Positions 57,177-64,000 of a DNA stretch of 64,000 nucleotides are shown here, piece after piece. Every line of letters begins with the position of its first letter. Positions within the stretch are counted from its first letter, which is position 1. The translations under genes were made by a program, and so were the position numbers. Origin of the DNA: Yamagishiella unicocca. Its lineage: Eukaryota; Chlorophyta; Chlorophyceae; Chlamydomonadales; Volvocaceae. The notes under the pieces were generated by a model. It had not been told where the DNA came from and did no database searches. It saw only the letters and a list, made by a program, of their open reading frames with translations. The DNA is taken from contig BDSL01000021.1 of the NCBI GenBank assembly GCA_003116995.1, positions 496,001-560,000 of the forward strand, read 5' to 3'.

Positions 57177-59150
57177 ATGATTAATCGCCCAATGGTTCTT
57201 GTGGCGCTGGCTCTGCTGTCGGTGGCGGCGATGGCTGGTGAGCTGCGCTCGCAACGGCGGCTAGTTGCACATGGTTGTGTCAGCTTGGAAACGTGACTGC
57301 CGCGAACTTATACATATAACAAAGGGTACAATTATAATGTCGCAACTTGCCGATCACGTGGCGGAGATGCTTCTTGGCATCATGAATAACTATGAAGGAA
57401 ATAACCAAGCGGGCAGAACATCGTCCTGGGCAGTCAAGGCGGCCAGGGGCGGCCTGTTTAAACTCGATCATTAAGTGTGTCCCTTGCTGGCCGTCGCTTG
57501 CAGCTCCGCCTCCGCCGCGGCCTTCGCCTCCGCGGCCTTCGCCTGTGGCGACGCCCACCGCCTTCCGCCTCATCTCGATCACCAAGTGGAACAGCAGCGC
57601 CAACATCCCTCTCCTACAGGCAAGCTACTTTTACCATTGAATGCGTAGGCTGATGAGGGGCTAGCAATCCACGGCAAACATGCCCATCCTTGGGGCCTCT
57701 GTTCTGGCAGCGGCCTGCATGGCATGTTCATGTTACACACACGCGGCTGCTGTGCTCTTCAGGTCTTTGTCTGAGTGTATTCATTGTTATCAACCGTACC
57801 AGTTGCCAGCTCAGCGCCCGATCAACGTTTACATGCTGCCCGCAGGCTGCCGAGACCAACGTGTCGAACGCCTGCAAGGCCTTCTTCGTGGCCGGGATCA
57901 CCGGGAGCAGCCTGCAGCGCGTGACCGACCTCCTGTACGGCTCCCACATCAAGGTATGTGCGCCCCTTGAACGTCCGCAGGAAAGGCCTTTCATGTGAAT
58001 GCCACAGTCTTTGTGTAACCATGACCGTATGGCGCTCGCACGCGCAGGTGTACGACTTCCCCACCCTGGTGTCCTACACCAACTACAGCGCCTGCGTGCA
58101 GCAGCAGCCCGGCCGCACCCTCTCCGCCGCCTTCGAGATCTGGAAGGTGAGGCGGAGTCAACAAGAAAGCGTGGTTAGTTCAGGAGATCGTCTTGCTGGT
58201 TTAATGAACTGGTATTTTCTGCCAGCATTGGCTTATCTCCGCTAACAGAATCATGATTTGAGCTTTCCGCCGCTAATGAACCCGTCTGCTGCTGTTTGCA
58301 CGGATTGAAAGAAAGATATGTTATCACCTGCCATCGCAGAACCGTGTGATCTTCCCGTACTACGACAGCATCGCGAACGCCACCGCCGGTGAGCTCGCCG
58401 ATGCAGGGCACGGCGGAAGTTTGGGTTTCTTGTATCCCGTGGAAACTACAGCAGAGGCTGGCATGACAGGTCGCTCGTTCCCGGCAGGCCGGCCTTGGGG
58501 GGGGGTGCGTGGGTGTCTGTATAGATCGCGGGAGGGGGGTAAGACGCCATGGATTACTGTGCCTTCGCACTCCGCATTCATGTTTGCCGTACCTACCAAC
58601 TGCTGCTCGGCCAGGTGTGCACTGGTCCGTGACCATCGGCAACTCCACCAACCCCACCGCCCTGGTCGCCCTGTACAACAAGCTGAGCACGGAGGTCAAG
58701 GGGCTGCTGTCGACGGTCCAGCAGGTGCGTGATGGGGCCGCCGCGAGTGTATGGGTTCGCAGCAGTGACGGTACTACGGCAGCTGCGACGTTACTACCAG
58801 GCCCGAAGCCGGCTTACTTGCGCGAGCGAGTGTTTCCGCATTATTGCATCCTCTCTCAGGAATCCCCCTGTATCTTCCGTCCGCCGTGTATCATCCACAT
58901 ATGATGATGTCGACCCTTTCTTCACACCACGCGCTCGCAGGCTGCTACCAACACCGCTGGTGCCGTGTCGCTGCCGCTGGACACCGCCCATGTCATTTCG
59001 TTCCTGAAGCCCCAGGGCGCCACCGCCTACCTGGGCTACCTGAACGACCCCGCCACGGAGGGCATTCCCACTCTGGACACCCAGACGAGCATCAAGGCCA
59101 CCATCGTCTCGCCTCGCCGCATCCTGTTTGCCCCCATCAGGCTGAAGTGA
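57177..59150 (+). CDS. Secreted small glycoprotein, array gene D
   Basis: Seven exons: 57177-57237, 57504-57619, 57846-57953, 58048-58146, 58340-58388, 58615-58724, 58941-59150; 250 residues, translated product the same as C. Intron 2 again begins with GC. Only the poly-G length and the short gap in intron 6 set this gene apart from its neighbours. Confidence 0.85.
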
Positions 59151-59861
59151 TAAGCTCGCTAACTGACGCGATGCCCACTTGATGCGATGAAATATGCATG
59201 TGCCGAGCTGCCCTGGCTGCTTATCCAACATCTGTAGTAGTTAGGCAGGGCTGTGTGTGGTAATTAGGGCATTGCGAATCTGCCCACGCGCGCGAAAATG
59301 AAGAATCTGCGTGACGTGCGCCAGGGTGGCGAACATGAAGGGTGTGCAGGTTGCCAGGACACATGGGGACATGTGCTGTTGCGCGGCGTCGGACTCACGC
59401 CTGCCGTTTGCAAGTGGCTGTCATAAGCTGAAGTGGTTGCCTGTATTGTTCCGCTGTATATGCGTGATCTCCGCCCCCGCACCGATGTGCGGTGTCCTTC
59501 TCGCTGCTTCACCCCGATGGAGCGCTGGTCATTTTTTTATTCTTCCTAGACGGGTTAGTCGTCACGGCGCTGCATGACGTCAGCGGACACTTAGTTATGA
59601 GCCGGGAGGGCTCGTGGAGGCAGCAGCAGGAGCTGCCACTCGCTTGTAACCAAATCAATCTACATAGCGCACATTTCCGATACGGTGGCAATATGCTTTA
59701 CCGCCGACGTTGTCCCACCCTTTCCAGCAGAGGATGCTATGAAAACGAGTTGACAGACAGCGTGTGTACGACATATAGCTTTTGTACGAAACGGTTATGA
59801 GGTCGATGGTTCTACCTTCCAGTCTGGAACTCACTATAACAGTTAATACTGTTGTAAGGAT

Positions 59862-60093
59862 GAGGTCTAGGTTCAGATCAGGCGCGGCACATTGTGCGGC
59901 CCTAGCCGGCCCGAACTCATTATAAAAGTTAATACTGTTTAATGAAAGAGGTCTAGGTTTAGATCAGGCGCGGCACATTGTGCGGACCTAGCCGGCCCGA
60001 ACTCATTACAAAAGTTAATACTGTTATATGAAAGAGGTCTAGGTTCAGATCAGGCGCGGCACATTGTGCGGACCTAGCCGGCCCGAATTCATT
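59862..60093. repeat. 86-bp direct repeat x3, before gene E
   Basis: Same triplet; one base change (ATTACAAAAG for ATTATAAAAG near 60006) in the second copy. Confidence 0.92.
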
Positions 60094-60713
60094 CCTGCGG
60101 GGCGATGCCTTGCCACCACAAGGTTCTCATTGCGTACGTCTACCCCTGGTCTACCCTAGCTTTACAGGTGGCGGTGGGAAAACTTGGACGTCAAAAGCGT
60201 TGTCCGTCCGAACCCGATATATCTCATCCTATTAATAGTCGCCAAAGAGCAGAGCACCCCCGTGCACCCAGCCGACGCGTGGGCAGGCAGGGTCACTACC
60301 CTCCTATCGATCGTGACGGACTGTCTGTCTAATGGTCCCTTTCTCAATCATCTGCCAGACACCTGTCAGACATAATTGCATGGATATTGATAGGCAATAC
60401 TACGACAAGGCGTGCAATAGAGCTGCCAGTAGGGCTCCAGTCCTGGAGACCTGGAGGCCCGGCTGAGGCCAGAAGGCCAGCAGTCCGACCACTTAACCAA
60501 CTGATCAACCACCTTACCGACCCAAACAAACGGCCAGTCACTCAGGATTTAAGGAACAAAGTGGAAGCATTATAATTACTTGATACCAAATCAGCTTGCC
60601 CTGTGTTCGAGGCGAGATCATCAGCGATACGACGAGTGATCCTGCAAGGCCGCCGCCGATCAACGCATCGGCTTGATCTTAAGCGATTGCGCCTAGGACG
60701 CGACAATATCACG

Positions 60714-62691
60714 ATGATTAATCGCCCAATGGTTCTTGTGGCGCTGGCTCTGCTGTCGGTGGCGGCGATGGCTGGTGAGCTGCGCTCGCAACGGCGGCTA
60801 GTTGCACATGGTTGTGTCAGCTTGGAAACGTGACTGCCGCGAACTTATACATATAACAAAGGGTACAATTATAATGTCGCAACTTGCCGATCACGTGGCG
60901 GAGATGCTTCTTGGCATCATGAATAACTATGAAGGAAATAACCAAGCGGGCAGAACATCGTCCTGGGCAGTCAAGGCGGCCAGGGGCGGCCTGTTTAAAC
61001 TCGATCATTAAGTGTGTCCCTTGCTGGCCGTCGCTTGCAGCTCCGCCTCCGCCGCGGCCTTCGCCTCCGCGGCCTTCGCCTGTGGCGACGCCCACCGCCT
61101 TCCGCCTCATCTCGATCACCAAGTGGAACAGCAGCGCCAACATCCCTCTCCTACAGGCAAGCTACTTTTACCATTGAATGCGTAGGCTGATGAGGGGCTA
61201 GCAATCCACGGCAAACATGCCCATCCTTGGGGCCTCTGTTCTGGCAGCGGCCTGCATGGCATGTTCATGTTACACACACGCGGCTGCTGTGCTCTTCAGG
61301 TCTTTGTCTGAGTGTATTCATTGTTATCAACCGTACCAGTTGCCAGCTCAGCGCCCGATCAACGTTTACATGCTGCCCGCAGGCTGCCGAGACCAACGTG
61401 TCGAACGCCTGCAAGGCCTTCTTCGTGGCCGGGATCACCGGGAGCAGCCTGCAGCGCGTGACCGACCTCCTGTACGGCTCCCACATCAAGGTATGTGCGC
61501 CCCTTGAACGTCCGTAGGAAAGGCCTTTCATGTGAATGCCACAGTCTTTGTGTAACCATGACTGTACGGCGCACGCACGCGCAGGTGTACGACTTCCCCA
61601 CCCTGGTGTCCTACACCAACTACAGCGCCTGCGTGCAGCAGCAGCCCGGCCGCACCCTCTCCGCCGCCTTCGAGATCTGGAAGGTGAGGCGGAGTCAACA
61701 AGAAAGCGTGGTTAGTTCAGGAGATCGTCTTGCTGGTTTAATGAACTGGTATTTTCTGCCAGCATTGGCTTATCTCCGCTAACAGAATCATGATTTGAGC
61801 TTTCCGCCGCTAATGAACCCGTCTGCTGCTGTTTGCACGGATTGAAAGAAAGATATGTTATCACCTGCCATCGCAGAACCGTGTGATCTTCCCGTACTAC
61901 GACAGCATCGCGAACGCCACCGCCGGTGAGCTCGCCGATGCAGGGCACGGCGGAAGTTTGGGTTTCTTGTATCCCGTGGAAACTACAGCAGAGGCTGGCA
62001 TGACAGGTCGCTCGTTCCCGGCAGGCCGGCCTTGGGGGGGGGTGCGTGGGTGTCTGTATAGATCGCGGGAGGGGGGTAAGACGCCATGGATTACTGTGCC
62101 TTCGCACTCCGCATTCATGTTTGCCGTACCTACCAACTGCTGCTCGGCCAGGTGTGCACTGGTCCGTGACCATCGGCAACTCCACCAACCCCACCGCCCT
62201 GGTCGCCCTGTACAACAAGCTGAGCACGGAGGTCAAGGGGCTGCTGTCGACGGTCCAGCAGGTGCGTGATGGGGCCGCCGCGAGTGTATGGGTTCGCAGC
62301 AGTGACGGTACTACGGCAGCTGCGACGTTACTACCAGGCCCGAAGCCGGCTTACTTGCGCGAGCGAGTGTTTCCGCATTATTGCATCCTCTCTCAGGAAT
62401 CCCCCTGTATCTTCCGTCCGCCGTGTATCATCCACAACCATCTGATGATGTCGACCCTTTCTTCACACCACGCGCTCGCAGGCTGCTACCAACACCGCTG
62501 GTGCCGTGTCGCTGCCGCTGGACACCGCCCACGTCATTTCGTTCCTGAAGCCCCAGGGCGCCACCGCCTACCTGGGCTACCTGAACGACCCCGCCACGGA
62601 GGGCATTCCCACTCTGGACACCCAGACGAGCATCAAGGCCACCATCGTCTCGCCTCGCCGCATCCTGTTTGCCCCCATCAGGCTGAAGTGA
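60714..62691 (+). CDS. Secreted small glycoprotein, array gene E
   Basis: Seven exons: 60714-60774, 61041-61156, 61383-61490, 61585-61683, 61877-61925, 62152-62261, 62482-62691; 250 residues, the same protein as C and D. Small intron changes (GACTGTACGGCGCACGCACG before exon 4) mark it as a separate copy. The GC donor of intron 2 is at 61157. Confidence 0.85.
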
Positions 62692-63402
62692 TAAGCTCGC
62701 TAACTGACGCGATGCCCACTTGATGCGATGAAATATGCATGTGCCGAGCTGCCCTGGCTGCTTATCCAACATCTGTAGTAGTTAGGCAGGGCTGTGTGTA
62801 GTAATTAGGGCATTGCGAATCTGCCCACGCGCGCGAAAATGAAGAATCTGCGTGACGTGCGCCAGGGTGGCGAACATGAAGGGTGTGCAGGTTGCCAGGA
62901 CACATGGGGACATGTGCTGTTGCGCGGCGTCGGACTCACGCCTGCCGTTTGCAAGTGGCTGTCATAAGCTGAAGTGGTTGCCTGTATTGTTCCGCTGTAT
63001 ATGCGTGATCTCCGCCCCCGCACCGATGTGCGGTGTCCTTCTCGCTGCTTCACCCCGATGGAGCGCTGGTCATTTTTTTATTCTTCCTAGACGGGTTAGT
63101 CGTCACGGCGCTGCATGACGTCAGCGGACACTTAGTTATGAGCCGGGAGGGCTCGTGGAGGCAGCAGCAGGAGCTGCCACTCGCTTGTAACCAAATCAAT
63201 CTACATAGCGCACATTTCCGATACGGTGGCAATATGCTTTACCGCCGACGTTGTCCCACCCTTTCCAGCAGAGGATGCTATGAAAACGAGTTGACAGACA
63301 GCGTGTGTACGACATATAGCTTTTGTACGAAACGGTTATGAGGTCGATGGTTCTACCTTCCAGTCTGGAACTCACTATAACAGTTAATACTGTTGTAAGG
63401 AT

Positions 63403-63634
63403 GAGGTCTAGGTTCAGATCAGGCGCGGCACATTGTGCGGCCCTAGCCGGCCCGAACTCATTATAAAAGTTAATACTGTTTAATGAAAGAGGTCTAGGTT
63501 TAGATCAGGCGCGGCACATTGTGCGGACCTAGCCGGCCCGAACTCATTATAAAAGTTAATACTGTTATATGAAAGAGGTCTAGGTTCAGATCAGGCGCGG
63601 CACATTGTGCGGACCTAGCCGGCCCGAATTCATT
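63403..63634. repeat. 86-bp direct repeat x3, before the next gene
   Basis: Fourth triplet, same layout as the three before it. Confidence 0.92.
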
Positions 63635-64000
63635 CCTGCGGGGCGATGCCTTGCCACCACAAGGTTCTCATTGCGTACGTCTACCCCTGGTCTACCCTAG
63701 CTTTACAGGTGGCGGTGGGAAAACTTGGACGTCAAAAGCGTTGTCCGTCCGAACCCGATATATCTCATCCTATTAATAGTCGCCAAAGAGCAGAGCACCC
63801 CCGTGCACCCAGCCGACGCGTGGGCAGGCAGGGTCACTACCCTCCTATCGATCGTGACGGACTGTCTGTCTAATGGTCCCTTTCTCAATCATCTGCCAGA
63901 CACCTGTCAGACATAATTGCATGGATATTGATAGGCAATACTACGACAAGGCGTGCAATAGAGCTGCCAGTAGGGCTCCAGTCCTGGAGACCTGGAGGCC
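63403..64000 (+). repeat. Start of a sixth unit, cut by the window end
   Basis: The first 598 bases of a further unit, up to the conserved upstream block (CCTGGAGACCTGGAGGCC at the last bases). By the unit length its start codon would lie about 255 bases beyond the window, so the array continues. Confidence 0.85.

Larger units (their letters stand above)
56325..59861 (+). repeat. Tandem array unit D (3537 bp)
   Basis: Nearly identical to units C and E. The visible differences are a longer G-run in the intron after exon 5 and a 4-base loss near 58897 in intron 6. Confidence 0.85.
59862..63402 (+). repeat. Tandem array unit E (3541 bp)
   Basis: Complete unit. It shares GGATATTGATAGG upstream with the following partial unit, where C and D have GGATAATGATAGG, so E and the next unit are sister copies at this position. 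Confidence 0.85.

Noticed and set aside
1..64000. CRISPR arrays, operons, Shine-Dalgarno sites, rRNA or tRNA genes
   Set aside because: Intron-rich nuclear eukaryotic genes throughout; none of the tandem repeats has the regular repeat-spacer pattern of CRISPR and no tRNA or rRNA was recognised.

Overview
The window looks like nuclear DNA of a volvocine green alga (a Chlamydomonas/Volvox relative). The evidence is GC-rich coding sequence split into many short exons with GTGAGT-like donors and CAG acceptors, TGTAA polyadenylation signals downstream of several genes, and secreted proteins with long Pro/Ser-rich (hydroxyproline-rich glycoprotein type) stretches. Gene models were built by hand by joining exons in phase and carry the usual uncertainty at first exons. 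The exact species cannot be read from the sequence.

Layout. 1-7919 (+): a 17-exon SulP/SLC26 anion transporter, 5' end outside the window, with a rhodanese-like segment upstream of the membrane domain and a C-terminal STAS domain. 9.4-10.1 kb: a degenerate repeat cluster. 10630-14617 (-): a 10-exon, 890-residue secreted multidomain wall-type protein with Pro-rich linkers. 14.8-23.8 kb: a gene-poor interval with several small tandem repeats and two copies of a dispersed repeat. 24647-27044 (-): a 6-exon CCR4/nocturnin-type EEP phosphatase/nuclease. 27.5-29.0 kb (+): a decayed non-LTR retrotransposon. 29180-31786 (+): a secreted two-part protein, a lectin-like N-terminal domain followed by about 290 residues of polyproline. 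33989-41554 (-): a 15-exon calpain-family protein that appears to have lost all three catalytic residues. 42242-43524 (-): an IMPACT/YigZ-family gene, N-terminus unresolved. 45428 to the end (+): a tandem array of five near-identical 7-exon genes for a small secreted glycoprotein of no family I recognise, and the start of a sixth unit.

The array is the most unusual part. The last three complete units are about 3.52-3.54 kb each and nearly identical over exons, introns and spacers. Each spacer carries three 86-bp direct repeats with a perfect palindrome. All five genes share a GC-AG intron and a conserved block about 260-300 bp before the start codon. An older pair of copies (A and B) is more diverged in introns and spacer but almost unchanged in protein. 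Several neighbouring genes make secreted or wall-type proteins, but nothing in the sequence shows that they act together with the array.
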